Below, piece after piece: positions 52,630 to 64,000 of a DNA stretch of 64,000 nt. Under the pieces are notes generated by a model, which made no database searches, had not been told where the DNA came from, and worked only from the letters and a program-made list of their open reading frames with translations. Each line of letters starts with the position of its first letter. The first letter of the stretch is position 1. Position numbers and translations under genes: made by a program. Origin of the DNA: Chrysomallon squamiferum (taxonomy: Eukaryota; Mollusca; Gastropoda; Neomphalida; Peltospiridae); the NCBI GenBank assembly GCA_012295275.1, contig CM022679.1, forward strand, positions 19,160,342 through 19,224,341, given 5' to 3'.

Positions 52630-53732
52630 TGTCTGTGGCATGTTATATTTGACATGTTACAAAATATTATCGGAGATAATCTTGTATCATAAAATATATT
52701 CCAGGAAAAACAATCAATCTGAAGTACATTTTCCGGTAACGAAGGAGAACGTCATTCTTTTTGTAAAATTAGACATTATATTTTAACTGTCTTTGTGTAG
52801 TTTGAATGACATGCTACAAAAACACAAGTGTATAAAAAAAAATAGTAATAACATTTTTTAAAATTAAAAATCAAATAAAAAGATATCAAAGCCAATATAC
52901 AAAGAATTTCTCAGACTGAGCGAATTGTCATTGGAAATGGAAGCTAGTCATTTTAAAAAAATTTAAGAATTTTTTTTTAACTGTATATATATATATATAT
53001 ATAAACACTCACACAAACACACAAACACACATAATTGTTTGTTATTATTTGTTTGTTTGTTTGTTTTTTAAATGATGCCCTAGGCGACAATACGTCCATT
53101 TTTTATTATTTATTTAATTTTTTCTTATGCTTGTTATTGTTGTTGTTTAGAAGAAGGTTAGTTTAAAGGTTGTTTTTTTGTTTTGTACGTTTCTATTTTT
53201 TCCCAACATTATTTATCACTAGTGGTTATTAAAATATTCTAATGTTTTTCCACAAATATAGTTATTAAAAAATTATGAAAGTGTTTTCGGAAAATACATT
53301 ATCATTCTTTTTAACTTTTTTTTTTTTCTGGAGTTTGACTCAGAACGTTTACTAAGAGCAGTAATAAAAATAAATAAATAATAGAAACGACGTGCACCAG
53401 AGGAAAAACTGAACAAGGAAGAAACCCTATACAAAGGTGAGTCCCCTTGATTTTCCGGTTAAGACTTGTCCAATACAATGAATGCCGTGAAGTACTTCAA
53501 TTGAAAATTCTGATGATGTCACTGGTGTGCATTTATCGGAAAAAGGTGCGGCACAATAGTATATATTATCTTCCAGCTATCAGAGTCGGTGTAGCAGTCC
53601 CAACAGTTCCCCCTTTATCTCTAAAATGGTGTTTTGTAATGTATCAAAATGCCAAATCCTGGATTATTAATAATTCTTTCAAAATCATTCTTGGTTTTGG
53701 CATAAACAACGTTACATTGTTGAATTATATAC

Positions 53733-53961
53733 ATGCATTTATAAAACGTGTTGTATGTATATGTGAATACATCCATGTGTAAATACGTGTATGAATATAA
53801 ATATGTATATGTATGACAGTGTATATGTATATGTGTATGTGTGTGTGTGTGTGTGTGGATAGATATATCCTTGAGTATGTATGCATATAAAACGTATTGT
53901 TTGTATGTGTGAATATATCCATGTGTAAATACGTGTATGAATATAAATATGTATATGTATG
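53733..53961. repeat. Partial tandem duplication, period about 146 bp
   Basis: TCCATGTGTAAATACGTGTA followed by TGAATATAAATATG occurs at 53772 and again at 53918, with matching upstream AAAACGT-TTGTATGT blocks. A (GT)n tract lies between. Confidence 0.85.
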
Positions 53962-56900
53962 TGCATGTGAATGTCTCTGTGTGCATTTATATGTCTGGCC
54001 CGCGAATACTTTTAATATTATATATGTATTCTTTGTTTGTTTGCATTATGTACAAGATGTACAAGATGTACACATATAAAGTTTGATTTTAAATTATTCT
54101 TAAAATAACAAATAATATCACTTACTTCCTTTAAATTTTATTCAGTATATCTTAAAATCATGTAATTATACAAATTTCTTATTTTCTGCTGCACACACCG
54201 ATATTTTGAACTAAATGTGTCACCTGTCTGCTGTACTAAATGCACTGAAATATATAATCAGTTTCTAAATGTTATCAAATAGAATTGTGTTTCTCAGTAT
54301 GTGAACATACTGCAGATGACAAATTATATTCTATATATTTAACCAGCAGTACAGAATAAAGATACGAGATAAAGAATAAATACTCATATCAATGAAAACA
54401 TAGGGCTTAATAACAATTTTTGCATCAAAATGTGTATTGTTCATGCATAAATTATGTATTAATAAAGTGATTAATGACAATAAACTCTATATTTATTAAC
54501 GTATACATTTCAGAAGAAAACTACATCTGAACATTTTTTGTAAGCACAGAATCTACAATAAAATATTATTTTATAAATGATTATGATACTGAAGACATAC
54601 ACTTTGAATAAAAGTTTAATATATGATTTACATAATTATGTACATTCGTATTTTATTTTTATTTTTTTAATCTTTCATTTTGACAAAGGTTATGTTGTTC
54701 GGTCACATTTGGGTATGAAATATCATAATTAACATTCACTGCTAAAATAATAATAATTATAATTTTGTGCTGACACAGGCCGATCGCGGCTAGACACTAT
54801 TAGTATTAGCGCAGTAGCGTTCAGCTTCTTCAAATTTCTAAGCAATGTTAGTATCTGCATTGAAACAGGTCATTAGACTTTACAAGTTGAAATAAAATAC
54901 CTTACAATCTTTACTGTAAATATTTTTATCAAATATGCTTAGTTCATTTTTCTTTTTAAAAGATTATTGTTATGTAAACATGAACGAAGTCGAAATGACA
55001 GGAAGCTATTATAGTAGGAGATAATAAAAATTCGCAGTTGTCCCAAACCTGAAGTACTTAATAAAGGACTTTTTTAAAAGGATGGTTTTTTTTTAAAAAA
55101 AAAAGGTTTTCCAAAAGGATTGTTTCAGTTAGTTAACAAATACTTTTTTTTTCATAAATTCTATAAATATATAATTATATTATCTTGCTTAAGCCCTATA
55201 AGCGACTTTAGTCTACATTGCTTCAAAATTTTAATCCAAATCTGAGATTACGTCGTTAAATTTAATTTGTTTCTATAGTGATCTGAAAATACTCCAGTGG
55301 TTGGCCAGATCTCCGTTTTGCTTACAAAGAGTGTCCCAAATAGTTAAAGCTTCAGGGCCACAAAAATGTACACCCGCCAGTGTCGCTGATTGTATTTTCA
55401 CTTTCTGACATATGTAACAGTTACGCAAAGTAAAACAAAAAAATCAAGTTGTAATTTCCTTTGGACTTTTTCTTTATTCAAACCCAAGAAATATATATTA
55501 GAGTTGTTTTCATCTGTTCTGTTTATTACGGTATAAACAGTATACTACTGTATAATTAATTAAAAATATACTAAAAATGCTATAAATGGAGCAAAGATGA
55601 CATTAAAACAATATCTGAAAATGGTTGAAAGAAAACTCCTACCAAGACTATAGTGTTTGAAACATATTATTCTAAAGGGCGGCTTCTCGCTTGTCGACGA
55701 ATTCGCTTAACGATCCAGTCGCAACAACAGAATTTGACGATTATATGAGGAATGCCTTTAACTATGAAAATATCGTTCGCAAAACAAAAATATTTTAAAA
55801 ATTTTAAAAATCTGTAATGTCTGTGTGAGTGTGGGTTAGAGCAGAGATATACGGGCGAGATTTCTTATCGATTGTATTTTTAGATATTATTCATCACTAA
55901 GGAACAAAGTAAACACTTACTGGTAATTCCCCTTAAATTTCCTCTTAAGATATTTTTCAGGAATAAACATGTATACACATGCAGATTATTGTCTACGACG
56001 GACAGAAATTCTATTAACGTTAAACACGAGCGAAGTGCCAATGTGTATGAACAGAAATTTGGATCATGGCCAGAAATTTGTGTACATATCCAGCAATTTA
56101 TTAAAATGCGACGAGTAACTGCCTTTTTATAACGTAACGTAACGCTGAATTTGCAGAATAAAAATCAATAAAATAAAAAAATTATAATAATAAATATATA
56201 AAATAAAATAAAATAAATAAAATCCTCTGTGTTTTGGCATAAAGAATTAAAATTTTGGCCAGTAATACTGAAAGCCATTATTAGAATTGCATGATTAAAT
56301 TAACTAAAATATTTTCGTGACATATTAATTACAATATTGCATTTCCATAGTTGACTAGTTAGTCAGTAATTGGCAACCTATTTTTTATATAATTCTTAGG
56401 AACCTACGTCTTCTTCTCTCTCTTATTATCCAAATAGTATTGCTTTGTCTGCAAACCAAGCATATACGTTGTAAAACTACTTTTTATTCGGACATTCTAT
56501 TTAAAGTACACTTAAGAAAACAAAATGCCAAGGTAACTCCCCGTTAATTTTCGCAAAATATTTCAACTTCACCGGTGTAACGTTTTAAAAAAAAAAAAAT
56601 CGTCCTTGTTAAATTCACATATTGTAGAGTTAGATATTCTCCGAAACATGGGTAGGGATATCCAATTTCGTAAAGATTAAATCGTTTTTGCTTTCTGATT
56701 TATATATCCGTTTACAACCATTCTAAAACAGGTTTGTGAAAAAAGAATTATGACTATTTTTTTTTTTTTTTTTGTCTGATTGTTGGTTTCTTATTTTCTT
56801 TCATTGGTTCTTTAAAGCCCTTTCGAATGAAAATACCTTGGGTCCATTCCTGAATTATAGACTAGTTGTAATCTGAGAGGTCTAAAGTATATTAAAAGCT

Positions 56901-57235
56901 TTTATACAACTATAATTTACATGTTCTATATTGCTTTGATTTCTCTAATAAACAGACTTCTTTAAATTGCACCTAATAATGATGATGATGATAATGAAAT
57001 AACCTTAATGTCATTTCAAAAATTCAGCAATGAATTTTGATCACTGTCATTTATTTATTCATTATTTATTTTATTTTATTTTATTTTATTGTTGTTGTTG
57101 TTCTTTCTGTTTTCTTTTTTTTCTTTTTTTCTTCCGCTTTTACCTGTGATACAGACTTTTATGAATTGAATGCGATTAACGTTATGGTGACTTTTAAGAA
57201 ATTGGCAAATGGCAAGAGTACTCCTTCACTGGCAT

Positions 57236-57383
<148 letters not shown>

Positions 57384-58018
57384 CATACACAGAGAGTTAA
57401 CACCTTGACGGTGCTACTTTGCCTTGTGATCGATGTGTCATGATATTACTTTGGCGTGTGATCTACAACTTAAAGGGCGATCTACAGCAAAAAACAAAAC
57501 AAAACAATATCTAGGAAATTTCTATAATATAAGAGGAAGATTTTAAAATCCTTAAAGATTGCATGGTACATACATAAGAACATCACATCCAGGCAAATTT
57601 CATTTCTGATTAGATATACGATTTTTTATTCATTCCGACGAATAGCCAGCATACTCCAATTTAAATCGTCTAAATTTCCAATACTCAGGCAATTCAAAGA
57701 ACATTCCAGTCAACCTTGAATATTTCATTTAGCTATAGATGAGGAAGAATGATAAAGTTCTTTCTCTTGCATTTCTAGCAGATGTTCGCTCAATTCATCG
57801 ATAAAATTATTCAAATTTGTATACTTTTTAGATCTTGTTCCTTTAAATTATAAATACATAATAAAGAAAAAAAAATTAAATTTATGCCCTGAAAAATATA
57901 AGAAGAAACCAAGAATAAACAAAACATACCAAAGTAGAATTTGCTCGGTGTAGATCAGTAGATCGCATAGATCACACGAAAAACTAACACTCAACTTCAC
58001 TTCCAGTTCTTTGTACTA

Positions 58019-58036
58019 AATTATTATTATTACTAA

Positions 58037-58071
<35 letters not shown>
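58019..58071. repeat. (ATT)n microsatellite
   Basis: About sixteen ATT units with an ACTAA interruption. Confidence 0.95.
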
Positions 58072-59420
58072 CATCAAATAAAAAATTTGTCATTAATTTC
58101 GGTTATAATAAGTATATATATAATTTAATATTTGTATACTATTCAAAAGAAGTTAAGGGTCAAAAACATTTGTGAACTTAAAAATAAGCTAATATTAAAA
58201 TTGTGACGACTAATGGCTTATTATTTATTTGATGGCATAAGAACAAACAAAAAACACAAAACAAATAACTTTTTCTTGGAAACTAGTTTACTACCCAGAT
58301 GGAGAAAGTCATGCACTCCCAAAAATGATGTTCACACATAAAAAAAAAAAACATATTTCCAAAATAGATTAAAAAGTTCCTTTGACCTTTAACTTCTTTG
58401 AGTAGTAGCAGTAGTAGTATATATATATAATTTATAAGAAAATCTATTTTAATCGTTTTTTATCACAAAACTATTAGTTTTCAGACTTTATGTTAGACTG
58501 CAGTGAAACTGATAAATGACTGATTCATATATCCAATTTTTTTTTTCCATATTTGCAAAATAATATCTTTTGTTATTGTTGTTATTATACTCGAAATACT
58601 GTCAGTTATAAAAATGACCCGCTTTGGTATTCAGTTCCAAAATAGCAACATACTAGTAGACCAATTATTCTAACATATTGTTATTTACCTTACAATGCAG
58701 CTATTTTCGATTCCATTTATCAGTTTAAGCAGGAAGGCAAATGCTTTTAATGGACGAATGCTCGTATTTTGGTTATCTATTCATTAAAAATATAAGAACA
58801 ACCATGAAAACATTAAAATACATTCTGTTACTAATAATTAATATTCATCATTCTAACAGCAGTAGATTTCTGTGGAAGTAGTTTTTGAATTTTATTTTTC
58901 AGTTTACACATTAAGCAATGTTCCAACACACACAAACATATTAATCGTTAAAAAAAACACATAATAAACATTTCAGAAATTGGTTGTTATTGACAGACTA
59001 TTCATATCTTATTTTGGCAGTATATCGCAACACTGTTAATGTCACTGATGAACAAATATCTGACCAAAATGTCAAGAAAGAGTTTGATGTTAGTAATTAC
59101 TTGGTTCATTCACAATTTCGATGTGTGTATTATTATATAAACGTTTTTTATACTCTTTTCCTTGTCTAACAAATTAGTATATCAAAGTTTCACAGGATAA
59201 CACGTTCTAAAATATTATAGGATGATCCTAAACTAAAATTACCATCAACTTCCAAATACCGGGATACTATCACTTTTGTTTGATTTAATATGGTGAGATT
59301 TTGCAAGGCTAATACAGTTTCACAGTACTACCTGTCCTAAATTAGTATCTAAACTCAAAATAGTTTAAAGTCGTTTCTAAAGTGCATTTGAATAACGAGC
59401 ATTGTAACAGTCACGCGCGA

Positions 59421-59819
59421 ATGAACAGAAACCAAAAGAAAGAAACAAAACATTTCGCGTTAAGCTGGTTTTCCTCGGGAACTGTATATCTCAGTTTAAG
59501 AAAACTGAAACGTTTTATTTATCTCAATATCATAAGGCAGTTCTATGAAACACGAGGGAACGAAACAAAATATTTCCCGTTAAGCTGGTTTTCCTCGGGT
59601 ACAGGGTATCTCAGTTTAAGCCAACAAGGAAAGAAAATTGAAGGGTCCGAACTGAAACGTTTTATTTATCTCAATATCATAAGGCAGTTCTATGAAACAC
59701 GAGGGAACGAAACAAAAAATTTCCCGTTAAGCTGGTTTTCCTCGGGTACAGGGTATCTCAGTTTAAGCCAACAAGGAAAGAAAATTGAAGGGTCCGATAT
59801 CATAGGACAGTTCTATTAA
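59421..59819 (+). repeat. 147-bp minisatellite with a continuous 132-codon reading frame
   Basis: The block TTAAGCTGGTTTTCCTCGGG starts at 59460, 59580 and 59727, so adjacent spacings are 120 and 147 bp. The first unit lacks 27 bp present in the others (the CCAACAAGGAAAGAAAATTG block plus seven bases). Because 120, 147 and 27 are all multiples of three, one frame stays open from an ATG at 59421 to TAA at 59817-59819, with repeated FPLSWFSSGTGYLSLSQQG units of 49 aa. No domain is recognised, and no splice sites or RNA evidence are available. I annotate it as a repeat and leave protein coding open. Confidence 0.85.
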
Positions 59820-60094
59820 ACAGGAGGGATAGCTGTATTTTTTTCTTAACAAGGGAAACATTTAAATCGTTTCGAGTAAGTTCATTTTCTATTATCATCG
59901 TGTGGTAACAAAATTATCTTCATACTATAAATTAAAAATTCAATTCAGTACAGTTAATAAGTTGTTAGTATTATATCTGAATTTATTTTGGCCTTCCTGC
60001 TTTATATCTTTTTTGAATATATATTTTTTAAGAACAATTTACATAAAACATCGATTTTTGTCTTTCCTCCTTACTTTTTTATTATTTTCTTATT

Positions 60095-60100
<6 letters not shown>

Positions 60101-60171
<71 letters not shown>
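60101..60171. repeat. (TTA)n microsatellite
   Basis: About 23 TTA units flanked by T-rich sequence. The surrounding 133-codon frame is an artefact. Confidence 0.97.
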
Positions 60172-60172
<1 letters not shown>

Positions 60173-60499
60173 TCTTTTTTTTTATTTTTTTTTTATTTCA
60201 AGAAATAATATATACCTCTGTCAGTGAACTGCCTGTTGTAAGGGAGTTTATGCACAGACAATACGTGATCAGCAAAGCAACACAATTTACTCTAACCATT
60301 TGACTAACCATTATTTTATATTTCTTATTTACTCATTTGGCTGATTTCGTTTGTGCTTCGTTGTTGTAATATTTAGAGGAAACAATTTATATACATGTTT
60401 GACAATAATATCATTTCTTACATCATTTAAAATATTCACTTGATCGAAACTTTTCTTTTTATTTCCTTTTCTTCTTCTTTTTTTTTAATTATTTATTTA

Positions 60500-60514
<15 letters not shown>

Positions 60515-60588
<74 letters not shown>

Positions 60589-60600
60589 TTTGTTTGTTTG
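60515..60600. repeat. (ATT)n-(TTTA)n-(TTTG)n compound microsatellite
   Basis: About eleven ATT units, then about twelve TTTA units, then two TTTG units. Confidence 0.97.
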
Positions 60601-61026
60601 GGGTTTTTTCCTCACTATCACTGTTACCCTTCGCTTTGTGTTCTCCCTTCTCGATCAGTTAAGCTTTTCCATTTGAGTCAGTTTAAGTTTTTCATTTAAC
60701 TGTTTGATATAGACTTAACATTAAGGAAAGAGAAAATAACATTAAATTAATGTAAAACCTGCACTCGTCCACTTCAGTATAAACTTAATTCGAAGGTCTT
60801 GGTGCTACTGATCTGGAATATTACTGGGAAACCCCTCTAAATGAAGTAACTATCGATCCTAAACTTTCCTATTTTATGTAGTAAAGGTACGAACAAAAAC
60901 AAAGATGTATCTGGGAACACGAAGATTAAGCTTCGATATTTTCATAGAAGATTATCTTCTGAATGCTTTTAAGTTTTATAGATAGATCGTTCATTTAATG
61001 TTATTTTTTGTATTTATTATTACATA

Positions 61027-61039
61027 ATAATAATAATAA

Positions 61040-61082
<43 letters not shown>

Positions 61083-61083
61083 A
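61027..61083. repeat. (TAA)n-(TAAA)n microsatellite
   Basis: Five TAA units followed by about ten TAAA units. Confidence 0.97.
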
Positions 61084-61749
61084 ACCAGGATATAAAATAC
61101 ACAGTCATCTAGTCTTAAGTCATGGGACTAAAAAGGTTTTTAAATCATGTATCATTATCATAATTATTATGGCACATAAATATTTCTTGATATATCAAAA
61201 ATAAAATTTAAAAAATCAACTAATAAACATTTATCAGCATTGTTCATAATTAAAATTTAGTAACAGAGTTTCTTGATAACATAAAAATAATGGCATGTCC
61301 CTGCAGAGCAGATAATATTTTTATGTAAATGATGATAAAACAATAAAACCCATATCATTCTATATGCGGTACGTGATCAAGTTTTACAATAATAAACCCC
61401 AACTCTGAAAAGTACTCATACATTCACTTAAAGTTTACCTTTGTGATTAAAAGAAATAGTCCGAATACTTCCAAGTTATGTTTTATTATTTAACAATCTT
61501 AATTAGTAAACAAGTACAACAACAAATTAATAACATATAAAATCGTGAACAGGGAGAACCTGTACAGGCTGATCTCAACGCTACTCTTACTGCGTTTCTT
61601 AATCTAAAATGGAGACTTTCAAATGTTTTGTAAATTTTCTGATATATTGACCTACTTTGTTACTCAGAATAATAAAATAATAACGTTTACACAATTTTCT
61701 CATACAAACAAATTTCCAATAATAACGAGTTTCTAAATATTACTACAAC

Positions 61750-61750
61750 A

Positions 61751-61816
<66 letters not shown>
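61750..61816. repeat. (AAT)n microsatellite
   Basis: About 22 AAT units, 300 bases upstream of the first PKS exon. Confidence 0.97.
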
Positions 61817-61817
<1 letters not shown>

Positions 61818-62109
61818 CAGATTTAAAGATATTCTTGACACTAGCTTTTTTTCTTTCTTTTTTTCTTTTTATATATATTTTTTTTTTTTTTCATTTATTA
61901 TTATTATTATTTATGAAACATTTGTTAACTATCCACATATATAATTAATATATACCAGTTATATAAATATTTGTTGTTGACGTCAAATTAATATGGACTT
62001 ATGAAAATGTTTAGTAACATTTAATGAAAGATGTTATGAAACTAAACGTTAATAATTCATTAACCAGCTTAATTTACTTGTTATTTATTTACGTACTTGT
62101 GATTTTCAG

Positions 62110-62323
62110 CGATGGAAGGAGAAAGTGGAGGAATAGCCATTGTAGGTGTAGGATGTCGTTTTCCTGGTGCAAACAACATCGATGAGTTCTGGCAGATTTT
62201 AGCAAAAGGAGAAAATCATGTTACTGAAATTCCATCTGAACGCTGGAATCTAGAAGCGTACTACGACGAAGATGCAGACGCCCCTGGCAAGATGTATCCT
62301 AGAAAAGCTGGATTTCTATCAAA
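62110..62323 (+). CDS. Type I animal FAS-like polyketide synthase, exon with start codon (KS domain N-terminus)
   Basis: ATG at 62112 lies two bases after an acceptor-like GTGATTTTCAG, so a 5' UTR exon is expected upstream. The translation opens MEGESGGIAIVGVGCRFPGA, the standard beta-ketoacyl synthase start (IAIVGxGCRFPGA), then NIDEFWQILAKGENHVTEIP, SERWNLEAYYDEDADAPGKM and YPRKAGFLS. Ser-Glu-Arg-Trp and the Lys-Gly-Gly/Ala-Phe-Leu order are typical of type I PKS and FAS ketosynthases. The KS domain catalyses decarboxylative condensation of acyl chains in the cytosol. The donor is GTAACT at 62324, phase 2. Starting directly with the KS at residue 7 is normal for animal FAS and FAS-like PKS. 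The rest of the megasynthase (AT, DH, ER, KR, ACP) must lie beyond the right edge. Confidence 0.9.
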
Positions 62324-62517
62324 GTAACTTTTCGAATTAATCATAATTTCTCAGTATTGATAAATATAATAAATACAGTACTAATAATATGTATTTTATG
62401 CGGAAGAAAATGAATATAAGTAAAAATAATTTTTTTGCCTTTTACTTGTGTTAACTAATACAGTTTCATTGGTTTCAGTAATCGTTAATAACAAAGCCTT
62501 AGAATGAAATAATTTTT

Positions 62518-62551
62518 AAAAAACATTTGAACGACGGTATTTTACACTTCG
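62518..62551. repeat. 34-bp direct repeat, copy 1 (PKS intron 1)
   Basis: Identical to 63431-63464; the copies share AACATTTGAACGACGGTATT in the middle and end CACTTCG. They lie on either side of the second PKS exon. Confidence 0.97.
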
Positions 62552-63134
62552 TCGAGTGGATTCGTTATATTATGGCCAACATGGCAAAATAATAACAGTT
62601 ATAATTTTTTTAATTTTTCTCTCAAAAAATAAATAGGGGATTTGAACAAATATATGTATCCATTTAGAAACTTCTAATTTCTGGCTAATAATAAAAACGA
62701 CGGTAATAATTAATAAGCCACATACGAGTTTCATATTATCAATTTCTACACAGACTATCAAGAAATCTGACGCATGGATAAACTTGATGATTTTTGCAAT
62801 CCACGTGTAATTAGACATAATAAGAAAAAGAAAAAAGAAAAATTAGTCAACTGTTGTTTTTTTTTTTTTTTTTTAATCTGTCTGAAAATTTCTTTAAAAA
62901 AAGAAACAGTTAAAAATTTAATACACCTCTTTTCTTCTTCTTTTCGTTTCTTTTCATACTTTAATAATAAACATTTATGGCAGTTAAAAATACTAATATC
63001 ACTTTGAAGCATGCAGTTTATTTTAGTTTGTATTCATTATATCCACAACTGCATTTTAAAACGGGGTATAAAATATATTACGCATCTGAAATATATTACG
63101 CTTCATAACGACGCTAATCTATTGTATATTACAG

Positions 63135-63296
63135 TTTTGATGAATTTGATTTCAAGCTATTTGAAATCAACGAAAAGGAGGCACAAAGAATGGATCCACA
63201 ACAAAAATACATACTTGAGTGTGTGTTTATGGCTTTACAAGACGGTGGATTCACAAAGAAATGTATACATAGATCAAAGACTGGAGTCTTCATTGG
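63135..63296 (+). CDS. PKS ketosynthase domain, second coding exon
   Basis: Begins after TATATTACAG. The split AA|T codon gives Asn and continues FDEFDFKLFEINEKEAQRMD, PQQKYILECVFMALQDGGFT and KSKTGVFIG-type sequence (here RSKTGVFIG). MDPQQ and the Leu-Glu region are the conserved core of PKS/FAS ketosynthases between the N-terminal strand and the nucleophile. The exon ends ATTGG before a GT at 63297 (GTACCA), phase 2. The following exon needs a phase-1 partner (see the findings). If the GGG at 63295-63297 were GG, the frame would join correctly. Confidence 0.87.
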
Positions 63297-63430
63297 GTAC
63301 CAACAATATCTTAATAAGAAAACTAAAATTCACTTTTATTTCATTTTCTCTTTTCTCTTTATTATTTATTAAATTAATACATTTTTAATTTATCTAATTT
63401 TTTATTTTTACATTTGTTTTAATAATTTAA

Positions 63431-63464
63431 AAAAAACATTTGAACGACGGTATTTTACACTTCG
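63431..63464. repeat. 34-bp direct repeat, copy 2 (PKS intron 2)
   Basis: Exact second copy of the repeat at 62518-62551, in the same orientation, 913 bp downstream. The flanks differ, apart from a short ACATGGC(C/A) similarity shortly after each copy. Confidence 0.97.
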
Positions 63465-63625
63465 CCTACATGGCCACATATACACATATACCCAATATGA
63501 TATAGGAAGCACCAATATTATCGTAGGGAAACTTCAATAATGAAAAAAAAAAAAAAGTTGGAAAGTAGCTGACCCTTTACTGAATCCTTTAGTTACTTCA
63601 GCATTGAACGTTTCTGATGATTTAG

Positions 63626-63823
63626 GTGTAATGAATGATGACTACAGCAGACTGACATCCAGAAATGACATGAATCACTACAGTGTAACAGGCGGTTCCA
63701 CCAGCATCATGTCAGCGCGTATTAGTTATGCTTTTGACCTACGTGGACCATGTCTCTCACTGAACACAGCATGTTCTTCGTCGTTAGTGGCTGTCCATCT
63801 CGGGTGTCAATCGCTTAAGTCAG
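63626..63823 (+). CDS. PKS ketosynthase domain, third coding exon with the active-site Cys
   Basis: Starts after GATGATTTAG at 63625. The translation reads VMNDDYSRLTSRNDMNHYSV, TGGSTSIMSARISYAFDLRG and PCLSLNTACSSSLVAVHLGC. TACSSSL holds the catalytic nucleophile Cys (codon 63772-63774). RISYAFDLRGP is the conserved strand before it. The exon ends AAGTCAG before GTTCGT at 63824 (phase 1), where the family continues Ser-Gly-(Asp/Glu)-Cys. The His residues that complete the Cys-His-His triad are not reached in this window. The open frame extends upstream to 63604, but that part does not fit the family, in which FIG is directly followed by VMN. Confidence 0.88.
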
Positions 63824-64000
63824 GTTCGTTGTTTCAAATTAAATATTTTTTAATGATCTGAATCAAATGGAATTTAAAAGGTCAGAACATTTTAATGTAA
63901 AATATTATATCGTTTCCAAGTTAAATGCATTTTCTAATAAACAAATTAATGTCACATAACCGCAACATTAATTTGATATAAATATGTATGTCTAGGTAAA
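63824..64000 (+). other. Start of PKS intron 3 (gene continues off the right edge)
   Basis: Begins GTTCGTTG. AT-rich, with no further coding sequence to the window end. Confidence 0.75.

Noticed and set aside
53621-53986. Overlapping 65-121 codon minus-strand frames
   Set aside because: CATA/(CA)n low-complexity DNA and a partial tandem duplication.
59902-60303. 133-codon frame with poly-Tyr, possible novel protein
   Set aside because: Produced by (TTA)n and T runs.
63604-63625. Extension of PKS exon 3 upstream to 63604 (open frame)
   Set aside because: The family has FIG directly followed by VMN, and an acceptor AG sits at 63624-63625. The upstream residues do not fit.
63558-63625. Alternative acceptor at 63557 that would fix the PKS phase
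   Set aside because: It is preceded by poly(A), not a pyrimidine tract, and would insert about 23 residues into a conserved ketosynthase segment.

Overview
The window looks like AT-rich nuclear DNA from a mollusc, most likely a cephalopod. The reasons are very long introns with small exons and GT-AG borders, dense microsatellites ((GA/TC)n, (ATT)n, (TATG)n, (TA)n, (CA)n), a SINE whose 3' half I recognise from mollusc genomes, remnants of FLYWCH/MULE and Tigger/pogo DNA transposons, a neuropeptide-type GPCR of invertebrate character, and an animal type I polyketide synthase gene. The species is inferred from this general character and was not tested by any search.

There are two convincing protein-coding genes, both on the + strand. 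Gene 1 (2541-47355) is a class A neuropeptide GPCR of the broad NPFF/SIFamide-receptor type. It has two alternative first coding exons, 1a (2541-2823) and 1b (21051-21348). They encode about 70% identical N-terminus/TM1/TM2 segments and both end in phase 1. Either can join exon 2 (43766-43865, TM3 and the DRF motif) and exon 3 (46557-47355, TM4 to the C-tail). Summing the exons gives in-frame products of 393 aa (from 1a) and 398 aa (from 1b). The copies also share an 11-base 5' UTR motif at a similar distance from the ATG. A two-promoter gene making two receptors with different extracellular and TM1-TM2 faces is the main biological idea in this window.

Gene 2 starts at 62112 and runs off the right edge. 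It is the ketosynthase (KS) domain of a type I animal FAS-like polyketide synthase. Three exons are visible (62110-62323, 63135-63296, 63626-63823), and the last carries the active-site cysteine in TACSSSL. The exon 2/exon 3 junction is one base out of register under canonical splicing, which could be an assembly error, an unusual splice site or a broken gene.

The rest is intron or intergenic repeat-rich DNA. It includes a 98-aa ORF resembling the start of a SWIM-zinc-finger protein (5199-5495), a mollusc SINE (about 5757-5957), a 23-bp minisatellite (6471-6628), a degenerate trinucleotide array (9290-9930) and a nested pair of inverted repeats (13641-14850). It also includes a frameshifted FLYWCH/MULE relic (17189-17640), a Tigger relic with one terminal inverted repeat (33795-34271), a 147-bp minisatellite whose frame stays open (59440-59820), many microsatellites and a few repeat-free blocks that look like conserved non-coding DNA. 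No rRNA, confident tRNA or CRISPR array was seen.
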